Source of the DNA: Bacteroidota bacterium | GTDB taxonomy: Bacteria; Bacteroidota; Bacteroidia; Chitinophagales; Chitinophagaceae | Direction: 5' to 3' | Length of the DNA: 64,000 nt | NCBI GenBank assembly: GCA_030706635.1 | Contig: JAUZOD010000008.1 | Location: 1 to 64,000, forward strand | Shown here: positions 25,736-34,200 of the stretch, in pieces | How positions within the stretch are numbered: position 1 is the first letter of the stretch | Layout: the number at the start of each line of letters is the position of its first letter | Program-made: the position numbers and the translations under genes | The notes under the pieces: model-generated | What the model was told of the DNA's origin: nothing | Databases searched by the model: none | What the model saw: only the letters and a program-made list of their open reading frames with translations

Positions 25736-27442
25736 TCACCTGCCACTCCTGCCTGCATATCCTTTTCCTTTCGGAGCCGGTGCAACCCTTCTCGGAGGGG
25801 CTGTAAGTTGTGCAATAATGTTTTTGGCGCTGGTATTGTTCGGATCTACTTCCAGCACCTTTTGCATATACCCAATGGCTTTTTGTTTGTCCTTCTTAAT
25901 ATCGTTGTAATAGCTGGCCAGATAGTAATAAGACGAGATGATCTGATTCTTATATTTTGCTGAATCCGGAATGGACCGGGCAAACTGGGCCAGCTTTTCA
26001 TAAGCATCAACGGCCAATCCCTGGGAATTCGTGCTGTCGTCCTGGGCCTGTTTGCTTTTTGCACACCAGAGATAACCATAGATCTCCGCCGGGTATTTGG
26101 ATTCGTACATGCCACAGAAAATAGTATCTGCTTTTCTAAAATTTCCTGCTGAGTAGTTGGCCATACCATACTTGTACAAATCGGAATTTGTCGGGTCCTT
26201 TATAGATGAATATACTGCTTCGGAGAGCTTACCTGTAGCTTCCGTATTTTTCAGTTTTTTGGATAGCTCCAATCCCTCATTTGCATATTTTTCTTTATTC
26301 GCCGCCAACGTATCTGAGGCAATGGCTTTATAGTAATATGGGAAGGCCTGACTTTGAGAAGCCGAATCCGGCATCCGGGCATATATCTTGGCAAATTCTT
26401 CATAGTCGGTAGGCTGTATCGCATAGTTCAATCCCCGGTCAGCCGAGGTGTCTGCTTTGGCGAAGAAATTGGTCATGGCGTCTTTTGCCGTCGCCAGATC
26501 GCCCAGCGTATCGGAAGCATAGGCTACCATCCTGTACATCCTCGGCACTACTTTATCACCGAGCTGGGATATAAGCTGCTGGGCATGGGTGCGGGCATCC
26601 GCAAATTTGCCAGAGGCAGCAAGCATATCCGTTTTGAGGTATTCCGCTTCTGGACCGGAATCTGAATTGGCAAGATATTTATCCAGGTAGGCAGAAGCCT
26701 TGTTTACATCCCGGTAGTACCAGTAAAGGAACAATTGTTGATAGGCCGGTGCATAAGCAGGGTCCAGCGTTATGGCGTTTTCAAAAGCCGGCAGGAAATA
26801 ATCCCGGTTATTTTGGGTCAGATAAATGATACCGATCTTCATCTTGGCTTCCGCCAGTTTCGGATCCAAACTCAATGCCTTTTGATAATTCAGCACCGCG
26901 TTTCCACCATCCAGCAATTTCCGGTAAGCGTCTCCCAGTAAAACATAGGTTTCGGCATTATTAAAATGCTTTGTATTCGTAGCCAGCGTAAGCTTTTGTA
27001 TGGCATAATTGGCGTCTCCGGCCTTGGCGTCTGTATTGGCATAGCCAACCGCGTTCAACACGTTAACATCTTTTTCTTTGGTCAGACTGATCGCTGTTTC
27101 AAAGCGCTGTCTGGAATCTTTTGTTTCTCCATAAAGCAGCTCCACATGTCCAATACCCACCAAAAGCAAAGGAGCGCTTCCATTGGTCACCAGCATTTTC
27201 TGATACAGGGCCTTTGCGCCTGCCGTATCGCGGGTGTCTTTTCTGTGAATCATGGTTTGCCCGAGCCAGTAAACCGCATCGATATTATTTGGGTTCGCAG
27301 CCAGAACCTTTTCGAATGCATCCTGGGCGCTTTTATAACGCTCATAGTATAAAAACTGTTTGCCCTGTTCTACAGTTTGTGCCATAACCGTACCGCCGAT
27401 GCAGGTAACCGACAGTAGCAGGCTGATGCTTAGTTTTCTCAT
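25736..27442 (-). CDS. Periplasmic tetratricopeptide-repeat protein of the TonB/PstS operon
   Basis: The start is taken at MRKLSISLLLSV (27442), which gives a clean signal peptide cleaved after VMAQ (about residue 22) and a 568-residue product. The rest is helical with repeated TPR units (for example at about residues 22-60, 180-250 and 520-550: AIGYMQKVLEVDPNNTSAK) and ends in a basic Pro/Arg-rich tail (PRRVAPAPKGKG). TPR proteins of this kind commonly follow tonB and a PstS-like gene in Bacteroidota. It probably acts as a periplasmic scaffold; partners are unknown. Confidence 0.85.
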   Translation of the reverse strand: MRKLSISLLLSVTCIGGTVMAQTVEQGKQFLYYERYKSAQDAFEKVLAANPNNIDAVYWLGQTMIHRKDTRDTAGAKALYQKMLVTNGSAPLLLVGIGHVELLYGETKDSRQRFETAISLTKEKDVNVLNAVGYANTDAKAGDANYAIQKLTLATNTKHFNNAETYVLLGDAYRKLLDGGNAVLNYQKALSLDPKLAEAKMKIGIIYLTQNNRDYFLPAFENAITLDPAYAPAYQQLFLYWYYRDVNKASAYLDKYLANSDSGPEAEYLKTDMLAASGKFADARTHAQQLISQLGDKVVPRMYRMVAYASDTLGDLATAKDAMTNFFAKADTSADRGLNYAIQPTDYEEFAKIYARMPDSASQSQAFPYYYKAIASDTLAANKEKYANEGLELSKKLKNTEATGKLSEAVYSSIKDPTNSDLYKYGMANYSAGNFRKADTIFCGMYESKYPAEIYGYLWCAKSKQAQDDSTNSQGLAVDAYEKLAQFARSIPDSAKYKNQIISSYYYLASYYNDIKKDKQKAIGYMQKVLEVDPNNTSAKNIIAQLTAPPRRVAPAPKGKGYAGRSGR

Positions 27443-27488
27443 TCTAAATCTCAGTTTAATGTGTAAAAATATATCCAAAAAGCAATTA

Positions 27489-28409
27489 TTACTTCAATTG
27501 AACATCCCGGACGTTAAACGTCATCCGCGCAGGAACCAGATAAGCCCTTCTGAATATCAGCTGACCGCGTTCGTTCTGCAGAAAATTGACAAAGTTGTTC
27601 CCGATACCACTATAGTTCTCCTTTAAGATATAATACAACCCACGTACCATGGGATATCTTTTCAATACAATATTAGCCTGAAATGGCTGAACAAATGGTT
27701 TTTCTGCACAAGAGGCGCATTCCACGGCAACCACCTTTACTTTTTGCAGAAAGGTCAGTTGCACAGAGTCCTCCTGATCACCGATCCAGCTCACTCCGAT
27801 AAAGCCAACTGCATTGTCATGTGACGACACATAGTCTATGACCTGCGGGCTCGATTTAGCGGCCACCACATTCTGTCCCAATGATTTACCATCGAGAATG
27901 GAATCCATGGCATAACGTACGATGCTGGTTTTGGAGATGCCATCCATCACCGGCTGACGATTTTTCTTGTCCTTTCCCGTGAGCAAATTCCGGATTTCTT
28001 CCATAGACATAACCGTATCCCGGGACCGGCTGTTTACAATCAGCGCCACGGCATCATAAGCCAGGAGCCCGGAATAGGCCGGCCGCTGCAGGGAATCCTT
28101 GTAAAAGGATTCTTCTTTAGGGTTAAGCCCGCGGGTAATGATAATCATCCGCGTACTGTCTTTGGCCAGATCGCGTAAACATTCTGCTTCCGGTTTATAA
28201 GACACCCTGATCCTGACATCCGGGAAAGAACTTTCAAACACTTTAAGCTGGGAGTCGATCACCGGCTTGAAGGATTCATCCACGCTGATATTGATGCTTC
28301 CTGAAGTGGGGGTCTCGACCGGGATCTTTTCTCCGTGGCCGCATCCGGTCACAAACAGCTCCACCAATACCAATAGTATAAAAGGCAGACATCTTTTCCA
28401 AATGTTCAT
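27489..28409 (-). CDS. PstS-like periplasmic binding lipoprotein
   Basis: The 306-residue protein has a lipobox (LFVTGC, Cys23) and then a type 2 periplasmic-binding fold resembling phosphate-binding PstS: GSINISVDESFKPVIDSQL at the start of the mature part, DAVALIVN, LTGKDKKNR and AVGFIGVSWIG. No pstC, pstA or pstB is nearby. It lies in an operon with tonB, a small membrane protein and a TPR protein, which is a recurrent Bacteroidota arrangement. This suggests a role linked to TonB energisation rather than a classical phosphate ABC importer; the ligand is not known. Confidence 0.85.
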   Translation of the reverse strand: MNIWKRCLPFILLVLVELFVTGCGHGEKIPVETPTSGSINISVDESFKPVIDSQLKVFESSFPDVRIRVSYKPEAECLRDLAKDSTRMIIITRGLNPKEESFYKDSLQRPAYSGLLAYDAVALIVNSRSRDTVMSMEEIRNLLTGKDKKNRQPVMDGISKTSIVRYAMDSILDGKSLGQNVVAAKSSPQVIDYVSSHDNAVGFIGVSWIGDQEDSVQLTFLQKVKVVAVECASCAEKPFVQPFQANIVLKRYPMVRGLYYILKENYSGIGNNFVNFLQNERGQLIFRRAYLVPARMTFNVRDVQLK

Positions 28410-28420
28410 GCCGGATAATT

Positions 28421-28657
28421 TTAATTAAAATAGTTTTTCTTGTACCCTCTGTACATACGGAATAAACCGTAGAGAATAAAAAGCGCCCCCAAAAGATACC
28501 GGAACAAATTCTCCATACCGAAAACGATGCCAAGCCTCGGTGCTATGAGAAAAAAAATGCCAAAGCAAGTTATAATCACACCCATTCCATAATCCATGAT
28601 GGATTTTCTGAGTGCGTATCGTTTGGCGCGATCGTCGTTGTCCTGATCTCCGGTCAT
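28421..28657 (-). CDS. Small two-helix membrane protein in TonB operon
   Basis: With the start at MTGDQDNDDRAKRY (28657) the product is 78 residues; an upstream ATG at 28702 would add 15 residues overlapping the intergenic region. A charged N-terminus is followed by two hydrophobic helices (about 23-42 and 50-68, IITCFGIFFLIAP and LLGALFILYGLFRMY) and a basic end (RGYKKNYFN). I do not recognise a named family. Position between tonB and the pstS-like gene suggests it belongs to the same envelope machine. Confidence 0.75.
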   Translation of the reverse strand: MTGDQDNDDRAKRYALRKSIMDYGMGVIITCFGIFFLIAPRLGIVFGMENLFRYLLGALFILYGLFRMYRGYKKNYFN

Positions 28658-28740
28658 TTCACAAAACCATTTAATAGCGATTGGCAATATACGTAATAAC
28701 ACCTAGATATCGGGGGGACTTCTTCCCAAAAGATTCAAAA

Positions 28741-29562
28741 TTAATTTTCTTCAGGAACCACAAAATACACGGGTAGTCTAAAATAAACAGCTACTTTTTT
28801 ATGATTCTGAACTCCTGGCTTCCAATCGGGCATGCGATAGATAACACGTTTGACTTCTCCGTCAAATGCCGCGCCTCCCGACTGGATTGTTTCAATGCCG
28901 CTAACTTTTCCGTCCGGACCCACTACAAATTTGGCGATCACACGAACCTGGTTTCCGGGCTCAAGCTCTGTTTCCGGCATGCGCAGATTTTTCAGGAGGA
29001 ATCGTTTTAATGCCTCCGGTCCGCCGGGAAATTCAGGCATTAGATCCGGGTGATCATAAACGGCCGGTACGTTTTCTGTCGAATCTTTCAGCTGATTTCC
29101 GCCGGCGCCCGAGGCGCCCGGGAGTCCGTTGTCCCCTTCCGGCACTGCCAGTCCCGCCTCCGTGTGAACTCCTATGGAGGCCGTTTTTAGTTCCTCCACC
29201 GTTGCCATGGGTTCGGGTATTGGCTGATCTTTTACAAAGAGGGGAGGTGTCAGAGCCGCCGTGGCAATATGTTTTACAGGCCTGACCGGTTTTCCGGGAA
29301 CGGGTTGATTTACTATCGGGTCAAGGGTTACAGAAGTCAGGAAATGATCGGAGTCAACAGGTATCCTGCCGGAAAAGGGAGTTCTCGATCTCATATATAT
29401 TACACAGCAGGAAAAAATTAAAACGAATCCGGTAACAGTGGCCATGGCGGCATATAACCTGCGGGAATAATATTTCCTCAACGGGTAAGCGCCATATAAT
29501 TTATTCCGGTTTTCAAACAAGAGGTCCAGACGATCCGCGTAAAGAATAGCATGGGGTTCCAT
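28741..29562 (-). CDS. TonB-family protein, second copy
   Basis: A 273-residue TonB homologue. Its N-terminus carries the same LFENRNKLYGAYPLRKYYSRRL motif type as the other TonB in this window, then one membrane helix (about 37-56), a Pro-rich periplasmic spacer, and a C-terminal TonB domain (about 175-270, PEFPGGPEALKRFLLKNLRMP). It lacks an adjacent exbB or exbD and instead heads an operon with the small membrane protein, the PstS-like lipoprotein and the TPR protein. It may use the motor encoded at 8-9.7 kb. Confidence 0.92.
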   Translation of the reverse strand: MEPHAILYADRLDLLFENRNKLYGAYPLRKYYSRRLYAAMATVTGFVLIFSCCVIYMRSRTPFSGRIPVDSDHFLTSVTLDPIVNQPVPGKPVRPVKHIATAALTPPLFVKDQPIPEPMATVEELKTASIGVHTEAGLAVPEGDNGLPGASGAGGNQLKDSTENVPAVYDHPDLMPEFPGGPEALKRFLLKNLRMPETELEPGNQVRVIAKFVVGPDGKVSGIETIQSGGAAFDGEVKRVIYRMPDWKPGVQNHKKVAVYFRLPVYFVVPEEN

Positions 29563-29683
29563 AAAATCTGTTTTTAATGGTTAAATCCAAACCAGAAAAC
29601 TGAACCCGCGCAGGTTATATTGAGATGCGGCTTCGAACAGAATCCATAAACCGTTACAATCTTTGCTGCGTGGCATTTTGTAT

Positions 29684-29691
29684 TACTTTTG
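29684..29691 (+). promoter_or_regulatory. Bacteroidota promoter of the phosphatase-hisS pair
   Basis: TACTTTTG is a perfect TAnnTTTG element. A TTTG (TTG at 29663-29665) lies 18 nt upstream as the -33 element. The start codon at 29697 is only 5 nt downstream, so the mRNA may be nearly leaderless. Confidence 0.65.
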
Positions 29692-29696
29692 CAACC

Positions 29697-30185
29697 ATGA
29701 AAATTTTAATGGTTTGTCTGGGCAATATCTGCCGCAGCCCGCTTGCGGAAGGAATTCTGGAACAAAAGGCAAAAACCGAAGGACTACCCTGGATGGTTGA
29801 CAGTGCAGGAACCAACAACGGTTATCACGTTGGCGAAGCGCCCCATCAGCTTTCTCAGAAGGTGGCCATGCAACATGACCTGGACATCAGCACACAGTGC
29901 GCCCGGGCATTTGTGCCAGAAGATTTTGACCGGTTTGATAAGATCTATGCCATGTCCTCCGATATCCTGACCGATATGAAAAGGATTGCCAAAAGAAAAT
30001 TTGACGCCGCTAAGGCAGATCTCCTGCTGAATGAATTGTTCCCGGGAGAAAACAGGGACGTGCCGGATCCCTGGTTCGGGGAAGAACCAGGATATCATAT
30101 TGTTTTTGACATGATCGACAAGGCCTGCGATAAAATCATTCAGCGTTACAGTAAGGCTGCAGCTTCCCATAAGCAATCATCATGA
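29697..30185 (+). CDS. Low-molecular-weight protein-tyrosine phosphatase
   Basis: With the start at MKILMVCLGNICRS (29697) the product is 162 residues, standard for the family. The P-loop C(X)5R is CLGNICRSP at residues 7-15, with Cys7 as nucleophile, and the general-acid Asp lies in VPDPWFG (the usual DPY is DPW here). A longer frame beginning at 29625 includes the promoter and is not used. The stop codon overlaps the hisS start as ATGA, so the two are translationally coupled. The substrate is unknown; relatives act on tyrosine kinases or protein arginine phosphate. Confidence 0.93.
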   Translation: MKILMVCLGNICRSPLAEGILEQKAKTEGLPWMVDSAGTNNGYHVGEAPHQLSQKVAMQHDLDISTQCARAFVPEDFDRFDKIYAMSSDILTDMKRIAKRKFDAAKADLLLNELFPGENRDVPDPWFGEEPGYHIVFDMIDKACDKIIQRYSKAAASHKQSS

Positions 30186-31597
30186 GTAAACCCGGACTAC
30201 CACAGGGAACAAGGGATTTTGGATCGGAAACTGTTCACAAGCGCCAGTTCATTTTCCAAATCATCCGGAAGGTTTTTGAATTATCCGGCTTTGAACCGCT
30301 CGAAACACCCGCCATGGAAAACCTGGAGACCCTTTTGGGTAAATATGGCGAGGAAGGCGATAAACTGCTTTTCAAAATCCTGAACAATGGCCTCGATCAT
30401 GCCTCAAAAAAAGATACTGCCCTGGCTGAATTTGAAAAAATACTGGCTGGAAAAAATAATAAACACATCACCGGGCGCGCACTCCGGTACGACCTGACCA
30501 TTCCCTTTGCCCGGTATGTGGCTACACATCATAACGAACTGGCTTTCCCATTTAAACGCTATCAGATCCAGCCGGTCTGGCGGGCGGATCGTCCGCAAAA
30601 GGGACGCTACCGGGAATTCTTTCAGTGCGACGCAGACGTGGTGGGTAGCCGGTCCCTGCTTAACGAAGTGGAATTGACACAGATATACCTGGACGTGTTT
30701 AGACAATTAAATATTGAGGTGGAAGTACACATCAACCACCGGAAAATTTTAGCCGGACTGGCTATGGCCTGTGGTGGGGCTGACAAGCTGATCTCCATTA
30801 CCACGGCTATTGACAAACTGGATAAGATCGGTTTGGATAAAGTGAAAATGGAGCTGGCAGAAAAAGGTCTCGGGGTAAAAGAGATTTCCATTGTTCAGGC
30901 ATATCTAGCAATTCAGGGAACAAATGAAGAGAAGCTGGAACAACTCAAAAGATCTTTTGTTTATCAATCCATTCAAGCGTTAGCGAGCCCTGATTCCAAT
31001 GATAAAATTGATCGGTCTTTAGAGCAGGGCATTCAGGATATCCGTTACCTGCTCAGTTTTTTCCCCGCGTCAGAAAATATTGTGGTCGATCTTTCCCTGG
31101 CGCGCGGGCTGAATTATTATACCGGAATTATTTTTGAAATCCGGGCCAGGCATATCTCTATGGGCAGCATTGGCGGCGGCGGAAGATACGATGACCTTAC
31201 AGGACTGTTCGGTGTGCCGGATATTCCCGGTGTGGGCATTTCATTTGGTGTGGACAGGATCTATGATGTAATGGAAGAACTGAAGTTATTTCCCGCCACA
31301 GTACAGCATTCCACAGAATTTCTTTTTTTTAACCTCGGCCTCGAAACTGTTTCAACCTGTTTTGAACTCCTGCAACAATTCCGTTCCGCGGGTATCCGCA
31401 GTGAACTTTATCCTGAGCAAACCAAATTCGACAGGCAATTCAAATATGCCGAAAAGAAAAAGATCCCCTTTATCATCATCATCGGAACCGAAGAATTAAA
31501 AACAGGTATTGCAAAAATCAAAAACCTGGAAACCGGGGTTCAGGAGGAATGCGGTCTCGGGGAGTTGGTGTTGTATGCGGAAAAATTGAATCGTTGA
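30182..31597 (+). CDS. hisS: Histidyl-tRNA synthetase
   Basis: Class II aminoacyl-tRNA synthetase, 471 residues. Motif 2 (FQIQPVWRADRPQKGRYREFFQCDAD-type) lies at about residues 120-145, the histidine-binding segment LARGLNYYTGIIFEI at about 305-320, and motif 3 (GVGISFGVDRIY) follows GGGRYDDL. The C-terminal anticodon-binding domain spans about 385-471. Length is slightly above the 420-430 of E. coli because of a longer insertion domain. The stop codon (TGA at 31595-31597) lies within a heptad repeat arm. Confidence 0.96.
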   Translation: MSKPGLPQGTRDFGSETVHKRQFIFQIIRKVFELSGFEPLETPAMENLETLLGKYGEEGDKLLFKILNNGLDHASKKDTALAEFEKILAGKNNKHITGRALRYDLTIPFARYVATHHNELAFPFKRYQIQPVWRADRPQKGRYREFFQCDADVVGSRSLLNEVELTQIYLDVFRQLNIEVEVHINHRKILAGLAMACGGADKLISITTAIDKLDKIGLDKVKMELAEKGLGVKEISIVQAYLAIQGTNEEKLEQLKRSFVYQSIQALASPDSNDKIDRSLEQGIQDIRYLLSFFPASENIVVDLSLARGLNYYTGIIFEIRARHISMGSIGGGGRYDDLTGLFGVPDIPGVGISFGVDRIYDVMEELKLFPATVQHSTEFLFFNLGLETVSTCFELLQQFRSAGIRSELYPEQTKFDRQFKYAEKKKIPFIIIIGTEELKTGIAKIKNLETGVQEECGLGELVLYAEKLNR

Positions 31598-31679
31598 TGG
31601 TATATGGTTGATGGTTGATGGACACTATGTGCGGATTCGCACCGGATTTCCATCAACCATCAACCATATACCATCAACG
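31592..31679. repeat. Heptad inverted-repeat element, copy H (perfect 30-bp arms, overlaps hisS stop)
   Basis: Left arm 31592-31621 and right arm 31650-31679 are exact reverse complements, including the variant unit GGTATAT. The 28-nt loop carries GTGCGGATTCGCAC, the reverse complement of the core in copy G, so the element is inserted in the opposite orientation. The left arm supplies the last codon and stop of hisS, and the right arm ends 9 nt before the thiolase stop. It may serve both convergent genes as a terminator. Confidence 0.92.
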
Positions 31680-31687
31680 AAGAAATA

Positions 31688-32884
31688 TCAGCCTTCAGCC
31701 TCAAACACCACCGCCGCTCCCTGCCCCACGCCAACACACATGGAAGCAAGTCCGTAATGCGATCCTCTCCTTCTCATTTCATGAACCAGGGTAGTGGCAA
31801 TCCGGACCCCGCTGCATCCAAGCGGGTGGCCCAGGGCAATAGATCCTCCGTTCACATTTATTTTCTGAAGATCAAGACCGAGATCATGAATACAGGCAAT
31901 GGCCTGCGATGCAAATGCTTCATTCAATTCGATCAGATCGATATCATTCACGGTAAGTGCCGCCCTGAAAATAGCTTTTTGGGAAGCGGGTACGGGACCA
32001 AGACCCATAATGGCCGGATCCACGCCCGCAACACCCATGGACAACACCCGGGCAAGAGGCTGCAGATTATAGTTCGTCACGGCTTCCTCACTAGCCAGCA
32101 GGATAGCGGCCGCACCGTCATTTAATCCGGAAGAATTTCCGGCCGTCACCGTTCCGTCTTTTACAAAAGCCGGCTTGAGCCGGGATAATTTCTCCAGGGA
32201 GGTTTCCCGCGGATGTTCATCCCTGGAAAACCAGGTGATGAGTTTGTCCTTCTCGAGTTCTACCGCCACCAGTTCATCGTCCCATTTACCAGCCGCCAGG
32301 GCAGCAAAATATTTCATCTGGGATTCCAGCGCAAATTCATCCTGTGCGGTCCGGGAAATTTTCCAACGCTGAGCGACGTTCTCCGCAGTTTCGCCCATCG
32401 AATAAGGATAATATACATCGGTCATCCTTTTATTCGGGAAGCGCCAGCCGATGGTGGTATCCACCACTTCCAGCTTCCGGCTGTAGGCCTGGCCAGACTT
32501 TGCCATAACAAAGGGTGCACGGCTCATACTCTCCACACCCGCTGCGATGTACAGATCGCCCTCTCCGCACATGATTGCCCGGGAAGCATCCATTACAGCC
32601 TGGAGACCCGAAGCACACAAACGGTTTACCGTATTGCCTGCAACAGATACCGGCAATCCCGCCAGTAAAGCCGCCATTCTGGCCACGTTCCGGTTATCTT
32701 CGCCCGACTGGTTGGCATCCCCCGCAATCACATCCTCTATGGCTTCAGGATCAATGGATTCATTACGTTTCATGATGGCCCGGATCACATAGGCCAGCAG
32801 GTCGTCTGGCCTCACAGCAGCCAGTCCGCCCCCATATTTCCCAATGGGTGTTCTAACGGCATCAATTACGTAAACTTTCTTCAT
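31688..32884 (-). CDS. Thiolase (acetyl-CoA acyltransferase family)
   Basis: With the start at MKKVYVIDAVRTPIG (32884) the enzyme has 398 residues, normal for a degradative thiolase. Catalytic residues are visible: Cys90 in NRLCASGL, the ELNEAFA and GHPLGCSG motifs with His and the second Cys. The N-terminal GGGLAAVRPDDLLA resembles 3-oxoadipyl-CoA thiolases (PcaF/PaaJ) as well as FadA-type enzymes. It cleaves a 3-oxoacyl-CoA with CoA, or runs in reverse. It stands alone, convergent with hisS. Confidence 0.92.
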   Translation of the reverse strand: MKKVYVIDAVRTPIGKYGGGLAAVRPDDLLAYVIRAIMKRNESIDPEAIEDVIAGDANQSGEDNRNVARMAALLAGLPVSVAGNTVNRLCASGLQAVMDASRAIMCGEGDLYIAAGVESMSRAPFVMAKSGQAYSRKLEVVDTTIGWRFPNKRMTDVYYPYSMGETAENVAQRWKISRTAQDEFALESQMKYFAALAAGKWDDELVAVELEKDKLITWFSRDEHPRETSLEKLSRLKPAFVKDGTVTAGNSSGLNDGAAAILLASEEAVTNYNLQPLARVLSMGVAGVDPAIMGLGPVPASQKAIFRAALTVNDIDLIELNEAFASQAIACIHDLGLDLQKINVNGGSIALGHPLGCSGVRIATTLVHEMRRRGSHYGLASMCVGVGQGAAVVFEAEG

Positions 32885-32949
32885 GTTTTCTGCATAACGG
32901 GGCAAATATCCATGAATTTCCCCTTTTCACCGTTATTGCATTTTTAAAA

Positions 32950-33057
32950 CCCCAGCCTTCGCTCCACCTTCGCCAGAGCTTCGGTTGTGGAAGAAAGCTA
33001 CGGCTGGCGAGGCCCCTAAACCTGCTTCCGTCAACGGTCAACGGTCATCCGTCAACC
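32950..33057. repeat. Half heptad element plus hairpin module, copy I
   Basis: At 32953-33014 a self-complementary module contains CCACCTTCGCCAGAGCTTCGG, the same word set as in copies D and F, with an outer CCAGCC/GGCTGG stem. At 33029-33057 follow four heptads (GTCAACG, GTCAACG, GTCATCC, GTCAACC) without a partner arm. It lies between the divergent thiolase and rlmN genes. Confidence 0.7.
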
Positions 33058-33086
33058 AATTCCTTCTTACCGCCGTAAATACTGAT

Positions 33087-33094
33087 TATCTTTG
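33087..33094 (+). promoter_or_regulatory. Bacteroidota -7 element of rlmN
   Basis: TATCTTTG, a perfect TAnnTTTG element, ends 7 nt before the rlmN start codon, implying a very short or absent leader. The -33 position has no clear TTG. Confidence 0.55.
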
Positions 33095-33101
33095 CCGCTT
33101 C

Positions 33102-34145
33102 ATGAAAACAGCAAAGAGAAACATCAGAACGCTTACCAAAGCGGAGATCACAGAATACCTCGGAGGGCTTGGCGAGCCTAAATTCCGCGCTGCACAGGTA
33201 TATGACTGGCTATGGAAAAAGCATGCTTTTGAGTTCAACGATATGACCAACCTCAGCAAGGACCTGAGGTCTAAACTGGAGGCCGATTTCTCATTTCCTT
33301 CCCTGCGCATAGACACTACCCAGCAGAGTGCTGACGGTACCATCAAAAACAGGTTCAGGACTTTTGATAACCACTTTGTGGAAGGAGTGCTGATTCCTGC
33401 CACAGAAAGACGTACGGCCTGTGTTTCCTCCCAGATTGGCTGCTCCCTGAGTTGCAAATTCTGCGCGACCGGATATATGGAAAGGGAAAGAAACCTGGAA
33501 TTCGACGAAATATACGACCAGGTGGTGCTGCTGAACCGGCAGTCCGAAAAAACACATGAAAAAAAACTCAGCAATATTGTGTTTATGGGCATGGGTGAAC
33601 CCCTGTTGAATTACCGGAATGTACTGAAATCAATAGAACGGATCACTTCTGCGGAAGGGCTCGGCATGAGTCCCCGCCGGATTACCGTTTCCACCGCCGG
33701 CGTAAGTAAGATGATCAAGCAACTGGGTGATGATAAAGTGAAATTCAAGCTCGCTTTATCCCTGCACGCTGCCAACGATTCCAAAAGGCATGAGATCATG
33801 CCCATTAACGACACGAATAATATCCGCTCCCTGATTGACGCACTCAATTATTTCTACAAACAAACCGGAAACGAAATCACTTTCGAATATATCCTGTTCC
33901 AGAATTTTAACGACAGCCTGAAAGATGCGGACGAACTCATTAAAATTTTCCGGCAGGTTCCGGCAGATCTCGTCAATATCATCGAATACAACCCTATTGA
34001 GAATGCCATTTTCTCCAAGCCCGAAGAAGAAACGGTTACCGCGTTCATGAAACATCTGGAAAAGAACCGGGTGAATGCCCGTCTCCGCAGGAGCCGCGGA
34101 AAGGATATCGATGCAGCATGCGGGCAACTGGCCAATAAAAATTAA
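33102..34145 (+). CDS. rlmN: Dual-specificity RNA methyltransferase RlmN
   Basis: Radical SAM enzyme that methylates C2 of adenosine 2503 in 23S rRNA and A37 in some tRNAs. The start is set at MKTAKRNIRTLTKAE (347 residues); the open frame continues upstream to 32985 but through repeat DNA. The CX3CX2C motif is GCSLSCKFCATGYM, binding the 4Fe-4S cluster, and the C-terminal RSRGKDIDAACGQL contains the resolving Cys. N-terminal accessory domain (GLGEPKFRAAQVYDWLW) is present. Confidence 0.96.
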   Translation: MKTAKRNIRTLTKAEITEYLGGLGEPKFRAAQVYDWLWKKHAFEFNDMTNLSKDLRSKLEADFSFPSLRIDTTQQSADGTIKNRFRTFDNHFVEGVLIPATERRTACVSSQIGCSLSCKFCATGYMERERNLEFDEIYDQVVLLNRQSEKTHEKKLSNIVFMGMGEPLLNYRNVLKSIERITSAEGLGMSPRRITVSTAGVSKMIKQLGDDKVKFKLALSLHAANDSKRHEIMPINDTNNIRSLIDALNYFYKQTGNEITFEYILFQNFNDSLKDADELIKIFRQVPADLVNIIEYNPIENAIFSKPEEETVTAFMKHLEKNRVNARLRRSRGKDIDAACGQLANKN

Positions 34146-34200
34146 AGAGGTTTACTGAGGGCAGCGGAAAAACACTGATTAAAATGCCTGAACGAAAATC

